Shown here one piece after another: positions 59,441 through 59,588 of a DNA stretch of 59,588 bases (positions within the stretch are counted from its first letter, which is position 1; each line of letters begins with the position of its first letter). The position numbers were made by a program, and so were the translations under genes. Source of the stretch: a virus; IMG/VR virus record IMGVR_UViG_3300035195_000305, positions 1 to 59,588 of that record; one strand, written 5' to 3'. The notes below the pieces were generated by a model. It did no database searches. It was not told the DNA's origin and worked only from the letters and a program-made list of their open reading frames with translations.

Positions 59441-59588
59441 GGTTACAGAGGTAAATTTTTTGTGTTTTCTTGGTGTTTTGTTTATGTTTTGGGGGGTTCG
59501 TGGGGGTGTTAAGGTGAACCTCTTCACCTCTTAATGATCTTTTTTAGTTCTTTAAGTGGGGGAAGGGGTGCGAGTATTGGGGGAAGGT
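59441..59588. repeat. Terminal direct repeat, right copy
   Basis: Same 148 bases as 1-148 with one difference (G at 59567 versus T at 127). Marks the genome end or the assembly overlap of a circularly permuted genome. Confidence 0.93.

Noticed and set aside
1-59588. CRISPR arrays, integrase, tRNA genes, DNA or RNA polymerase
   Set aside because: I looked for these and saw none: no regular spacer-repeat array, no tyrosine or serine recombinase motif, no cloverleaf, no polymerase motifs. A profile search could still find divergent forms.

Overview
The window looks like one complete genome of a lytic, short-tailed (podovirus-like) phage of a Bacteroidota host, probably a flavobacterium. The first 148 bases recur at the right end with one mismatch, so the unit length is 59,440 bp. 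Reasons for the host call: low GC; no Shine-Dalgarno sites, with start codons instead preceded by A/T-rich leaders; and repeated use of the Bacteroidota -7 promoter element TAnnTTTG. Several small virion-linked families, the phage halogenase and the oxygenases recall marine phages, but the exact host cannot be read from the sequence.

Layout. (1) 1-393 and 59305-59588: a G-run-rich non-coding end region carrying the terminal repeat. (2) 394-10.1 kb, plus strand: two small genes; groEL and groES behind their own promoter; one opposite-strand winged-helix-like gene; then many tiny, very basic proteins, a LamG-like lectin, and a lysis cluster (single-TM holin candidate, M15 endolysin, 3TM-holin-like protein) ending in a 2OG-Fe(II) oxygenase. 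(3) 10.1-17 kb: a 1296-aa fibre, then a tightly overlapping group: a tandem GroES-like protein, a second 2OG-Fe(II) oxygenase and a flavin-dependent halogenase. (4) 17-45 kb: packaging and virion genes (small and large terminase, portal, scaffold candidate, capsid, connectors, a 1623-aa stabilisation protein, internal virion proteins including a 2404-aa protein with an HExxH site). (5) 45-59.3 kb, minus strand: the early region, with primase-helicase, SNF2-type helicase, VRR-NUC, a RecE-like exonuclease plus a DUF1071 annealing protein plus a small protein with an SSB-like tail, two DnaA-domain-IV-like proteins, a MazG/DUF1599-like protein, and about twenty small, mostly unknown genes. No DNA polymerase, RNA polymerase, integrase or tRNA gene was seen.

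The most notable find is a matched pair of canonical type I hammerhead ribozymes (minus strand, 54499-54552 and 58593-58646). Each is 54 nt, with core CTGATGA/GAAA and a GUC cleavage triplet, and fully complementary stems I, II and III. Each begins 2-4 nt after a stop codon and would cut 23-27 nt before the next start codon. They suggest that the early polycistronic mRNA is cut between genes by self-cleavage. Two early promoters (53.4 and 57.4 kb) share an AGTAATACT/AGTATTACT inverted repeat at the same place relative to -7, a probable common operator. An 11-bp-period repeat and AT-rich tract before the primase gene is a candidate origin.

How it works together (inference): early minus-strand operons start near 59.35, 57.42 and 53.39 kb and deliver small takeover proteins, recombination and replication-initiation functions, while DNA synthesis relies on the host polymerase. 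Late plus-strand operons then make the chaperonin, virion, lysis and modification proteins. The two programmes converge at about 45.03 kb.
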